64,000 bases of DNA from Sulfobacillus benefaciens (GTDB taxonomy: Bacteria > Bacillota > Sulfobacillia > Sulfobacillales > Sulfobacillaceae). The notes under the pieces are model-generated. The model searched no databases, was not told the origin of the DNA, and worked only from the letters and a program-made list of their open reading frames with translations. Location: positions 1-64,000 of the forward strand of contig PXYT01000014.1 in NCBI GenBank assembly GCA_003023725.1, given 5' to 3'. Every line of letters begins with the position of its first letter. Positions within the stretch are counted from its first letter, which is position 1. This document shows, piece by piece, positions 28,861-37,174 of this stretch. The position numbers were made by a program, and so were the translations under genes.

Positions 28861-29829
28861 TTAATGCACGTTGTCAGAGAATATCTGGCCTGTTTCAATC
28901 CAGCGGACAATATCGCCAACGACGCGGGAATCGACGTGATCGGGCGCGGCATAGGCTCGGGGTGTAGCCACCGGGGTCGGGGACGGCATAAACAGATGAT
29001 GGAGCCCGGGGTAGCTGCGACATGTCAGTTGGGAGCACGACCGGGATTTTTCCTGCCACTGACGGAAATCACGGTCCATCATGACCTGATAGTCGCTTTC
29101 TCCCTGCAAAATCAAAGCAGGGACCCGGGTGTCGCACAGTGTCTCGACCGGCCGATATGTCTGAAGATCGATCCAATAACTGGCAGGAACGTTAAAAGGC
29201 GCGACGTCGGAATGGGAGTCTTGTCTGAGGGATCGAATCAGTTCAATCTGGGCTTTCATAGATTCCAATACCTCCCGCATGTCATCCGTTGTCTCCGGCA
29301 ACGCCTCCAAATAGGCCATCTGCGAAGCCATGACCTCGTCGAGGGGACGGGCATTGGCGGCTAACAATATCACGCCGGCGAAAGCGGATGCTTCCGGATA
29401 GACACTGAGAACGCGGGGCAGAGCAAATCCTCCCAAACTGTGCCCTAAGGCAAAAATTTTGCCGTTATCCACGGTATCGAGGTCTTGGACAAACTCGATG
29501 GCGGATATGACGTCATCGGTGGTTTCTTCCTTTATCGTGAACGAAGAAAGATTTTTCAGCTCATCCGGGTAGATGCGTGTCCGCTTTTCGTAGCGCAGCA
29601 CCGCAATCCGGTGAGACGCCAGTCCCCATGCCAAATCGCGGAAAGGCTGATTGGGACCGATGGTTTCGTTGCGATCCTGTGGTCCCGAACCATGCACCAG
29701 AATCACACAAGGAAAAGGTCCGGAACCTTTAGGCAGCGTAAATGTCCCGGGAAGCCTCCAGGGCTCACGACCAATTTCCACCCCGGATTCCGAAAATGAT
29801 TCCTGGTCGATATATGACGGCATACCCAT
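28861..29829 (-). CDS. Alpha/beta-hydrolase (dienelactone hydrolase/esterase-like)
   Basis: 322 residues. VILVHGSGPQDRNET gives the oxyanion-hole HGSG motif, and FALGHSLGGFALPRVL the nucleophile elbow with the catalytic serine. QGESDYQV carries the probable acid and YPGLHHLFMP the histidine. A short N-terminal beta segment (PWRLPGTFTLPKGSGPFP) precedes the core, as in acyl-peptidase/BAAT-like esterases. Cytoplasmic; the substrate is unknown. The start is an ATG at 29829 with only a distant purine stretch; a second ATG two codons on is possible. A TATAAT box lies about 50 bases upstream. Confidence 0.82.
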   Translation of the reverse strand: MGMPSYIDQESFSESGVEIGREPWRLPGTFTLPKGSGPFPCVILVHGSGPQDRNETIGPNQPFRDLAWGLASHRIAVLRYEKRTRIYPDELKNLSSFTIKEETTDDVISAIEFVQDLDTVDNGKIFALGHSLGGFALPRVLSVYPEASAFAGVILLAANARPLDEVMASQMAYLEALPETTDDMREVLESMKAQIELIRSLRQDSHSDVAPFNVPASYWIDLQTYRPVETLCDTRVPALILQGESDYQVMMDRDFRQWQEKSRSCSQLTCRSYPGLHHLFMPSPTPVATPRAYAAPDHVDSRVVGDIVRWIETGQIFSDNVH

Positions 29830-29992
29830 GGCTAATCGTTTTCTCCCTCATTATATTCCTCGGACTATTATTCCCTATTATACCTGAGTTGTCACACCAC
29901 GACGATTATGGCTTGTCAATGTTCAAAACAAAATATCATTCCTATTATTTTATAAAGATGTTCCAGGTTGAATCGGACCATTGGAGGAAACA

Positions 29993-30391
29993 TCAGAAAA
30001 GCCAAATCAGGTGGGGGTGGAGAAAATATGCGATCATCACCAAGATCCGCGGCAGAGCCAACCCAGTTTGCCACTCATTCACCCTCACACACCGGGGGCA
30101 TAGCCGCGGTTCAGCGGGCGCACCGCTTGGGTGAGCCTGGGGTTCTTTGGGTATATAGGCCTTGGCCATGACGCCGTCATTTCTCACCTCCAACCGCTGA
30201 GACAATTTTTTCGCAGTTGCATGGGTAAATCCCACGTGCGGTTCCGCCCACATCACAGGGGCATGCTCACAATGATCCCAGCACTGGGTTTGACAAACCC
30301 GCACCCGCTGGGGATCCATCTGTGTCCCCAACACTTCTTGCAGTTTGTCCGGTCCATACAGATGACCAATAACATCACCGCGTACCTGCAC
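29993..30391 (-). CDS. Thioredoxin-like [2Fe-2S] ferredoxin protein of the formate dehydrogenase locus
   Basis: 132 residues from a provisional GTG start. The middle part, VRVCQTQCWDHCEHAPVMWA, matches the cysteine-bearing half of thioredoxin-like [2Fe-2S] ferredoxins, followed by a helix that closes the fold. Coding similarity appears to extend upstream of the GTG (LCFPGNSPHPRVQVRGD) without a standard start codon, so the N-terminus and one cluster cysteine may be lost or the start unusual. The C-terminus ends in a hydrophobic stretch unlike the family and may be out-of-frame read-through. It lies downstream of the formate dehydrogenase and could have been its electron acceptor. It may be degenerate. 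Confidence 0.5.
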   Translation of the reverse strand: MQVRGDVIGHLYGPDKLQEVLGTQMDPQRVRVCQTQCWDHCEHAPVMWAEPHVGFTHATAKKLSQRLEVRNDGVMAKAYIPKEPQAHPSGAPAEPRLCPRCVRVNEWQTGLALPRILVMIAYFLHPHLIWLF

Positions 30392-30448
30392 CCGTGGATG
30401 GGGGCTGTTTCCAGGAAAACAAAGTATAAAAGACGCTACCCCATTCCC

Positions 30449-30662
30449 TTACGCATAAGGAATGACCATCACCCGCGACAATTCGCCAATGATTTCCGGA
30501 TCCAGATAATGAAAATGCTCTGGACACTCCACAGCTTTAGCAAGGCGTTTGACAGCCCGTTTGATAAACACGCCATAACGCCGGCAGCAGATGCTGCCGG
30601 ACTTTGGGAATGGTTTCGAGCACCTGTTCAATTTTCGGAACCGTCGATTCTTGGTGATCCAT
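30449..30662 (-). pseudogene. Frameshifted small gene directly after fdh
   Basis: An ATG follows the fdh stop with no gap (TGAATG). The first frame reads MDHQESTVPKIEQVLETIPK then VRQHLLPALWRVYQTG and stops at 30537. Shifting one base near 30560 restores KRLAKAVECPEHFHYLDPEI and IGELSRVMVIPYA, ending at 30449. Both halves look coding, so a single-base indel has probably split a gene of about 70 codons. The family is not recognised. Coupling to fdh suggests an accessory role. Confidence 0.55.
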
Positions 30663-32642
30663 TCACGCCCTTTCATCCCCGGACGAAGACGCCTTGAGGG
30701 CATATTGTTCCGCAGCCTCTGCCGAACCGGAAGGCAGCGAATCCACCGCCACTCGCTCGATGCGGACAGCACAAGCCTTGAACTCTTCGGTTCCGGAGAT
30801 GGGATCCCACGCGTCAATCGTCAGCTTATTGGTAGCCGCCAAATCTGGAAAGTGAAACGACAGGAATACCGTGCCGGGAGGAACCGTACGGGTCTTGAAG
30901 GCAAGCACCCTGATTTGTCCGCGCCGTGAAATGAGATGGACAACATCCCCATCGTCAATGCCTAATTTGTCCGCATCCTCTGGGTGAATCTCCATCCACT
31001 CCCCGCGGTGAGGATGATGGTACACTTCCGACTGCACCCCGGTATTGTAAAAGGCAAGCCGCCGCCCTGTGGTCAAGGTGAAAGGAAATTCCGGCGTGGG
31101 TGTTTCCACTGGCGGTTGCCATTCCACCCGCGTAAAGGGAGCCAAAGGAGCCACCTTATCTTCCCACAACCGCGTGTGCAGCGTCCGGGTTCCGGGATGA
31201 TTCTCATCCGGGCACGGCCATTGAATCCCGTGTTCTTTGGTCAGGCGCTCATAGGTCATACCCCGAAAATTCGGTGCCAGGTGCCGCATCTCATCAAAAA
31301 CCTGCTCGGCACTCAAATCGGGCCAGTCATAACCCATCGCCCGGGCCAGATGGGTCACGATCCACAAGTCATCCGCGGCCCCGTCCGGGGCCACGCGGGC
31401 GGCTCTCACTCGTTGTACCCGCCGTTCGCTATTGGTGTAAGTGCCCTCGCTCTCCGCAAAGGAGACTCGGGCGGGGAACACTACGTCAGCCATTTCGGCA
31501 GTTGCCGTCAGAAAAATGTCTTGCACCACCAGCATATCGAGTTGGCTCAATAACTTGCGAATATGCGTGCTGTTCGCATCGGAATCCACAGGATTTTCCC
31601 CGATTACGTATAATCCTCGCAGTTTGCCCTGTTCCATGGCCTCAAACATCCGGGTCTGATTCAGTCCCGGGGTTTCGGAAATCGGCACGCCCCAGGCCTC
31701 TTCGAAGCGGCGGCGCTCGTCTGGCCGGCGAATGCTTTGGAATCCCGGCAGCCTATCCGGCAACGCTCCCATGTCACCGCCTCCCTGCACGTTATTCTGT
31801 CCGCGCAAGGGATTGAGTCCCGAGCCTTCCCGGCCCACGTGCCCTGTCAGTAAAGCCAGATTAATGAGAGAAAACACGTTATCCGTAGCATTATGATGCT
31901 CGGTAATTCCTAATGTCCAGGCAATGATGGCCTTCTCGGCCTGCGCATAGGCCCTGGCTACCCGCTCAATTTCTTCCGGGGCAATCCCGGTGATGAGAGA
32001 CGCACGCTCCGGAGTCCATGCGGCGAGCTGAGCAGCATACTCTTCAAATCCGCTTGTCGCACGTTTCACGAATAATTGATCCCACAGCCCGCCCCGAATA
32101 ATCACGTGAGCCATGGCGTTGGCCAAGGCAATATCCGACCCAATGGCGATGGGCAGATGAATATGAGCCCTTTGCGCCGTCAGAGTGCGTCTGGGATCCA
32201 CAACCACCAGCGTTGCCCCGTTATGAACCCCTTTCATCACATGGTGGAAAAAAATCGGATGTGTCTCCGCCGCATTGGATCCCACCATCATGATGAAATT
32301 GGTGTGATGAAATTCGTCATAAGCGTTTGTCCCCGCCCCGCTGCCGAATACCGTCGCGAGACCCGCGACCGAAGGGGCATGTCACGTTCTGTTGCAGGAA
32401 TCCACGTTATTGGTGCCAAAAACCACCCGGGAAAATTTTGATGCCAAATAGTTCAACTCGTTTGTGGACTTGGAACAGCTGAACACTCCCAGCCCCGTCT
32501 CGCCAGAACGGGATTTGATACGTTGAAATCCCCGTGCCGCCACACCAAAGGCTTCGTCCCAGGTAGCGGGTTCAAGCCGTCCGTTCTTTCTAACCAGCGG
32601 AGTAGTGAGTCGTATTGATGAACGTTGAACGACACTGGCCAT
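30663..32642 (-). CDS. fdhF: Molybdopterin formate dehydrogenase with in-frame UGA (selenocysteine)
   Basis: 659 residues if UGA at 32382-32384 is read as selenocysteine (residue 87). Before it, RLTTPLVRKNGRLEPATWDE and FSRVVFGTNNVDSCNRT; after it, HAPSVAGLATVFGSGAGTNA then YDEFHHTNFIMMVGSNAAET. This is the invariant formate dehydrogenase core, where the residue binding molybdenum is Sec or Cys. The remaining domains are complete, including RVSFAESEGTYTNSERRVQR and the C-terminal cofactor-binding barrel. An E. coli-like SECIS hairpin follows the UGA. The start is the ATG at 32642 after AAAGGAGG. The usual N-terminal [4Fe-4S] domain (about 55 residues) is missing. It would oxidise formate to CO2 in the cytoplasm, if active. 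No sel genes are in the window. Confidence 0.85.
32353..32384 (-). promoter_or_regulatory. Candidate bacterial SECIS element
   Basis: Twelve bases after the UGA, GTCGCG and CGCGAC form a perfect 6-bp stem (32364-32369 with 32353-32358) capped by GGTCT. E. coli fdhF has GGUC in its SelB-binding loop at the same distance from UGA. The position, loop and coding frame agree, so selenocysteine insertion is more likely than a simple nonsense mutation. Confidence 0.75.
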
Positions 32643-32874
32643 GAATATCACTGCCTCCTTTAAGTTCAGCAAAGCGAGGTAGCCAGCTGCCGCCGATCCA
32701 ACTGCGTGTGAAGCACCACGCACGGGGTCTGCCATGTGCCTTGGCCGGCATTTCATTTGAAGGCTGGCCTTTGCTTGTGACAGCCTGCCCGCGAATCGCA
32801 GGGCTAATTTTGGTTCCGAGAAAGACCGGTTGAGCGGCAGCCGGGCCACACAGTGCAATTAGACCGCTGTCTAA
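32643..32874. other. Leader upstream of fdh, possible lost N-terminal domain
   Basis: The fdh frame stays open upstream to 32858 but does not encode the C-x2-C-x3-C iron-sulfur motif expected there. A second frame (about 32815-32700) is also open without recognisable motifs. Either the iron-sulfur domain was deleted or the gene never had one. Confidence 0.45.
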
Positions 32875-33996
32875 CTAATTGACGGAAAGTTGTTCTAACC
32901 GCAGCAAACTTAAGGCTTGAAACGCCATCCAGGCTTCGGCCACGCATTCGGTATTGCGAAAATCGTGGTGTAAGAGATTTTCCGCTTGATGGACGCGGTA
33001 AATCACCGTATTCTTATGAACGTGAAGAACGCGGGCGGCCTGGTCCACCGATTGATGATGAAAGAGATATTCCCGCAATGTCACTAAAATGTCCTGATGC
33101 CCCGGGTCCAGAATCGGTTGCAGCACATCATGAACCAACTGCACCAACGCTTCTCGGGGCAAATTCACCAAAAATCCCATCGCATGCTGATCAAACAAAC
33201 GGTTTAAAAACCCTTGATGATGTTCCTGGACGGCGTAATCCATAATTTTTCGGGCTCGGGCCAGAGCTGATGGCAACTGGTCGAACTGATTGCACGGCGT
33301 CCAATAACTTGCGACGGGAAACGAAGGATAAGCATGTTCCCATTCCCCCACCAGGTGAGTCAAAAACTTCATGGGATCAGGGACTTCACTGACAGGAAGA
33401 ATAGCCAGTAACCCATTGGGGATCCATCCCACAAAAGGAAAGTCGTCCCGGTAACCCCATATCCTTCCGAGGAAAAACCGCCGTAGCTGATGCATATGCT
33501 GAAAAGGAAGATGATGAGTCATGGAAATGGCAAAAATCCCCCAAGGGGGAGTGGCCAGTCCGCATAAATCCAATAAGCGGACATTTTCTTCGGTTAACCC
33601 TAACTGCATGACACGGTGAATTTTCTCACTGCGCCGCTCCGCCTCGGTCTCGGCCCACCTTTGGACCATATTCAACGCCATGGCCAATTCCGCGGTAAAG
33701 ATGCGCAAATAACTGTCTTGAGGATTCACACTGCACGACGAAAAAATCGTGGCCACAGGGGTTCCGTAAAAAGTTAACGGAAACGAATAGCGGATCGTGG
33801 GAGCTGCCCCTTTTCCTTCATAAAAGACAGATCCTTGGCAATCAACCAGCTGCAGCCAATTGGCGTGAAAAACATCGGACCACTCATCCACAACGCGCCG
33901 CAAAGTTGCCAGAGCCGCCACACCCTCATCTTTCGCGTCCATGACCACGTCCATGATTCGCCGGAAAGGTGATTCCTGCTGCTTTTGGGAAATCAT
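32875..33996 (-). CDS. PucR-family transcriptional regulator
   Basis: 373 residues. The C-terminal PucR helix-turn-helix is clear: TLREYLFHHQSVDQAARVLH followed by VHKNTVIYRVHQAENLL. The N-terminal about 280 residues include a GAF-like or GGDEF-related sensor that I cannot classify closely. The ATG at 33994-33996 follows AAAGGAG; a longer GTG-type start at 34020 has no site. Such regulators respond to small metabolites and usually control adjacent catabolic genes. Its place between fdh and the aquaporin/formaldehyde dehydrogenase genes, all minus strand, suggests it controls C1 oxidation. Repeated sequences upstream (34090-34150) may be its sites. Confidence 0.85.
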   Translation of the reverse strand: MISQKQQESPFRRIMDVVMDAKDEGVAALATLRRVVDEWSDVFHANWLQLVDCQGSVFYEGKGAAPTIRYSFPLTFYGTPVATIFSSCSVNPQDSYLRIFTAELAMALNMVQRWAETEAERRSEKIHRVMQLGLTEENVRLLDLCGLATPPWGIFAISMTHHLPFQHMHQLRRFFLGRIWGYRDDFPFVGWIPNGLLAILPVSEVPDPMKFLTHLVGEWEHAYPSFPVASYWTPCNQFDQLPSALARARKIMDYAVQEHHQGFLNRLFDQHAMGFLVNLPREALVQLVHDVLQPILDPGHQDILVTLREYLFHHQSVDQAARVLHVHKNTVIYRVHQAENLLHHDFRNTECVAEAWMAFQALSLLRLEQLSVN

Positions 33997-34089
33997 GCGG
34001 ATTCTCCTTTGCGCCCACACCCATCGTCCCGTGTTGAGTCAGCACTCACATTCAAGAAACGATTTGTCCGCCAAAGCAATTCGGCAAGT

Positions 34090-34150
34090 TGTTACGGTTC
34101 GCGTATTGTGTTGTGTTGTTGTAGACGTTACAGTTGGTAACGTTACAGTT
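34090..34150. repeat. Spaced direct repeats upstream of the PucR gene
   Basis: CGTTACAGTT occurs at 34126-34135 and 34141-34150 (15-base period), and a related TGTTACGGTT at 34090-34099. They lie 95-155 bases upstream of the pucR-type start and could be regulator half-sites. Confidence 0.45.
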
Positions 34151-34290
34151 AATATCATATTACATTCGCGCTATTTCGGATCATCGAAATTCTCGGGACT
34201 CAGAACCGTCAATCTCTGTCCAGGGCGCAAAAATCTTCCTACCTCTCTCCCTTCGTCATATTCGGGTCCGGACGAAAAGGGCCCATGCTC

Positions 34291-35091
34291 TTATGCTTGT
34301 TTTCTCGTAACCTCGCTTTGACGCTTCAGTGTAGTCCTCGCTTCCGCAATCAAAGGATAGACCCAAGCCGCCGCGGCTGCCCCCAACAATTGGGCGATGA
34401 TGTAAACCACCACGATGTGCCACAGATTGGGGCCGCCCAAAACCCAGTCAGCAAAAATGGGACCTATGGTCCGGGCGGGGTTAATAGCGGCGCCGGATAC
34501 GTTTCCCAGGAGAATAATCAGTCCAGCTATGTTCAGTCCGATGATTAATCCCGCCCAATGAGGCGGAGCATGCTTGTTGACAGCCAGTCCCAAAACACCC
34601 AATACCAAACCAAAGGTGCCGATGGCCTCGGCGGCACCCGCCTGCCACAGGGGTATGCCCGGAAATGGGCCAGGAGCCCCAAGCCCTCCAATAGCCCAGG
34701 CACTATGCCCGTAGACCAAGGCTATAGCAAAGGCCCCTAATGTCGCTCCAATCAACTGGGCGACCCAATAGGCCACGGCTTCCATAGGCGAAATCAGGCG
34801 CTGAATTAGTATAGACAAGGTCACGGCCGGGTTGATATGCGCCCCGCTCACATGGCCAAAAATATAGACCATGGTCATAATAGCAAAAGCAAAAGCCAGT
34901 CCTATGGCCAGCCAATCCGCGCTGCCGCCCAAAGCCCCAATGCCGATATCACTCTTGGTGTAACGGGGTGCTCCGTGATTCAAAATCAAGGTCATGGCTG
35001 CCGTTCCCGCTCCGACAAATACCAGGAAAAAGGTCCCGATGCCTTCTGCCCACATTTTTTGTCCCAGGGTGAAGTGTTCGTCCATATCCAT
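34291..35091 (-). CDS. Aquaporin/aquaglyceroporin (MIP family)
   Basis: 266 residues with six spans and two half-helices. Both NPA signatures are intact: SGAHINPAVT (about residue 87) and GAAINPART (about 204). N-terminal GIGTFFLVFVGAGTAAM is typical of the family. GAGGAG precedes the ATG. MIP channels pass water, glycerol or small neutral solutes. Beside formaldehyde and formate genes, passage of a small neutral C1 compound is conceivable but unproven. The protein is somewhat long owing to an extracellular loop between spans 1 and 2 (HGAPRYTKSDIGIGALGGSA). Confidence 0.93.
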   Translation of the reverse strand: MDMDEHFTLGQKMWAEGIGTFFLVFVGAGTAAMTLILNHGAPRYTKSDIGIGALGGSADWLAIGLAFAFAIMTMVYIFGHVSGAHINPAVTLSILIQRLISPMEAVAYWVAQLIGATLGAFAIALVYGHSAWAIGGLGAPGPFPGIPLWQAGAAEAIGTFGLVLGVLGLAVNKHAPPHWAGLIIGLNIAGLIILLGNVSGAAINPARTIGPIFADWVLGGPNLWHIVVVYIIAQLLGAAAAAWVYPLIAEARTTLKRQSEVTRKQA

Positions 35092-35172
35092 ACACTCCTC
35101 GTATTAGTTAATGGCCCACGGCCCCTGCTATGAGACCCTGCCGCGCTTGCGGCATAGATAGCCTACCCGAAA

Positions 35173-35319
35173 TCAAAATAAAAATCCTCCAACACCTGAC
35201 AGCGCAATGAAATGGCGAATCAGCTCAGCGCTTAAGACGAGGACAAGAAAAATGGTGACAAGGGTCACTGGCAAACGCCAGCGGCCCTTGATGCGTGGTG
35301 ACTGTTCTTGCTCAGTCGT
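35173..35319 (-). CDS. Small single-span membrane protein with non-standard start
   Basis: Immediately after the TAA of the formaldehyde dehydrogenase, the same frame continues for 50 codons: TEQEQSPRIKGRWRLPVTLV then TIFLVLVLSAELIRHFIALS and GVGGFLF. This is a basic N-terminus followed by one clear transmembrane helix. No ATG, GTG or TTG begins it; the only near-start is ACG at 35317-35319, and there is no ribosome site. It could be a coupled gene starting at ACG, a stop-codon read-through extension that anchors the dehydrogenase, or a gene whose ATG mutated to ACG. Coding character is good; expression is uncertain. Confidence 0.45.
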   Translation of the reverse strand, partial: TTEQEQSPRIKGRWRLPVTLVTIFLVLVLSAELIRHFIALSGVGGFLF

Positions 35320-35322
35320 ATG

Positions 35323-36456
35323 TTAAGTATTCGGATGAATCAAGACTTTGGTGTAGCCTTCGATCCGTTTGTCGAATTTCTCGTACGCAGCGGGCGCTTC
35401 ATCAATTCGGATTTCGTGGGAAACGACAAAGCTGGGCTTGGCCCGTTCGGCAATAATCATATCGCGCAGATACCGGTTGTAGTGCTTGACGTTGCACTGC
35501 CCGGTTCCCATGCTCAATCCCTTCTCGAAGAATTTCCCGACGGGAAATATTAAATGACCTTCCTTGGCATGCGGATCCACACCACCCGGGTCCGAAGGCA
35601 CATAGAGTCCCGGCACGCCTAATCCCCCGGTGGCACGAACAACGCGGACCATCGCGTTTAACACGGTGTTGGGCACTTCATGCCCCTTTTCTACGGCCTG
35701 ATAACCCACCGCATCCACGGCGCGGTCCACCATGTTTCCGTGGCGCATCTGCAGAATCTGATCGACGGCGTCGCCCTGGTCGAAATTCACCGGTATCGCG
35801 CCGATTGACCGCGCTTTGTCCAAGCGCTCGGGCACATGATCCACGGCGTACACTTCCGAAGCCCCGCGCAAGATCGCACTGTAAGCTGCCATCAATCCGA
35901 CCGGTCCGGCTCCAAACACCGCGATCGATTCACCCGGTTGAAATCCCGACAGGCTCACGCCATGCCATCCGGTGGGAAAAATATCCGCCAGCAGCGCAAA
36001 ATCCGCTTCGTGTTCAGTTCCTGCAGGCAACCGCAAGGCATTGAAATCCGCCCAGGGCACCCGCAGGTATTGAGCCTGGCCGCCCGGGTATGGTCCCATC
36101 GCCACATAGCCGTAGGCGCCGCCGGCAAATCCCGGGTTCACCTCGGTGCAAAATGCCGAATATCCCGACTCACAATTCCGGCAGTGCCCGCATGCCACGT
36201 TAAACGGCATAACAACGCGGTCGCCTACTTTTAACTTGCTGACTCCGGGCCCGACTTCGGTCACAATTCCCATGTTTTCGTGACCAAATACAATACCGGG
36301 CTGGGCTGCCGTCCGACCCTCATACATATGCAAATCGGATCCACAGATACAGCTCGTGGTAATTTTGACGATGGCATCATTGGGATGAAGAATTTTGGGA
36401 TCCTCGACATCCCGAACGGCCACCTTAAACGGTTCCACATAAACAACTGCTTTCAT
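35323..36456 (-). CDS. Zinc-dependent formaldehyde/alcohol dehydrogenase (glutathione-independent type)
   Basis: 377 residues of the zinc MDR family. SCICGSDLHMYEG supplies the catalytic cysteine, FGHENMGIV the zinc histidine and glutamate, CGHCRNCESGYSAFC the four structural-zinc cysteines, and VFGAGPVGLMAAYSAI the NAD-binding turn. The insertion GFAGGAYGYVAMGPYPGGQA and QYLRVPWADFNALRLP are characteristic of the glutathione-independent formaldehyde dehydrogenase group, which oxidises formaldehyde (often by dismutation) with tightly bound NAD. A GGGGG-type ribosome site precedes the ATG. With formate dehydrogenase nearby it makes a formaldehyde-to-CO2 route plausible. Confidence 0.88.
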   Translation of the reverse strand: MKAVVYVEPFKVAVRDVEDPKILHPNDAIVKITTSCICGSDLHMYEGRTAAQPGIVFGHENMGIVTEVGPGVSKLKVGDRVVMPFNVACGHCRNCESGYSAFCTEVNPGFAGGAYGYVAMGPYPGGQAQYLRVPWADFNALRLPAGTEHEADFALLADIFPTGWHGVSLSGFQPGESIAVFGAGPVGLMAAYSAILRGASEVYAVDHVPERLDKARSIGAIPVNFDQGDAVDQILQMRHGNMVDRAVDAVGYQAVEKGHEVPNTVLNAMVRVVRATGGLGVPGLYVPSDPGGVDPHAKEGHLIFPVGKFFEKGLSMGTGQCNVKHYNRYLRDMIIAERAKPSFVVSHEIRIDEAPAAYEKFDKRIEGYTKVLIHPNT

Positions 36457-36982
36457 AAATTTACCCCCCTTTGCTATTGCGGTGCAGGAAGTGACTCCCG
36501 ACTAGTATTGTCCTGGTTCCATGGTCGGGTTGTCTCGAAATCCCGGAAGTTTTGTAGTCAAGCCCAACAAATGGCAGAAAATTTTAACCTCAGGAACAAT
36601 CCCTAAAAGACACTCGATTCTGACCATATACGATTTAACCGGCCTCGCCAAAAATTAAACCACCGAGAGAGTCCCTGAAGGAATCCGACAAATCACGCGT
36701 CTCTCGGATGCCGATGGGATGCGCGTGGAATCCAAATATCAGGGTGGCCTGCGCCGTAGATACCCCAAGGCACAAGCCAGCAGTCCGGGGGCCTCAGAGC
36801 GATTTTTGGACAGGCCACCATCAGCGTCAGAACAATTCCCTGCCTTCTCGGGCTCACCCCTATCCATAAATAGATGCCGGCATAAGAGATTGCCGACTCG
36901 GTCTCGGAGACTCCAGAGCCACAACTGAAATATTTGCTTAGATTTGAATCGTCAGTCAAATAACCCGGTATCAGCCTATTTC
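36457..36982. other. Intergenic stretch upstream of the Hyf-like operon
   Basis: Overlapping short frames at 36693-36959 on both strands have no recognised family. Nothing structural was seen before the promoter at 36983. Confidence 0.4.
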
Positions 36983-37011
36983 TTGATAAGAGCCAATGTT
37001 TTTTCTATAAT
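36983..37011 (+). promoter_or_regulatory. Consensus promoter of the Hyf-like operon
   Basis: TTGATA (36983-36988), a 17-base spacer and TATAAT (37006-37011) are near-perfect. They leave a leader of about 155 bases before hyfC. Confidence 0.8.
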
Positions 37012-37045
37012 GACAACATGTGATGGAGTCCACACTGTGCCGAAG

Positions 37046-37126
37046 GGCTAATGACTCCTACCTGTTAAGGGAGGAGTCATTAGCCTTGGGGTAATTTGCG
37101 CCGGAATCAGATTAACCGGCCCAAGG
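37046..37126 (+). promoter_or_regulatory. Structured leader with competing hairpins
   Basis: GGCTAATGACTCCT (37046-37059) pairs perfectly with AGGAGTCATTAGCC (37072-37085) around a 12-base loop. CCTTGGG (37084-37090) can instead pair with CCCAAGG (37120-37126). The two stems share two bases and so compete at their junction, as in attenuators. No T-run follows. One arm recurs at 47129-47142, so the sequence may alternatively derive from a mobile-element end. Confidence 0.5.
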
Positions 37127-37174
37127 GCCGATACTTCTCCTCCCTGACTCTCAAGCCGATGGGGGGATTTTTCT

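Noticed and set aside
31274-31816. Plus-strand frame of 180 codons inside the formate dehydrogenase
   Set aside because: Antisense shadow of a GC-rich coding region; composition rich in Pro/Arg/Ser with no motif.
32382-32858. Treating the two formate dehydrogenase halves as a simple nonsense pseudogene
   Set aside because: The TGA is exactly at the Sec/Cys site and followed by a SECIS-like hairpin, so recoding is the better explanation.
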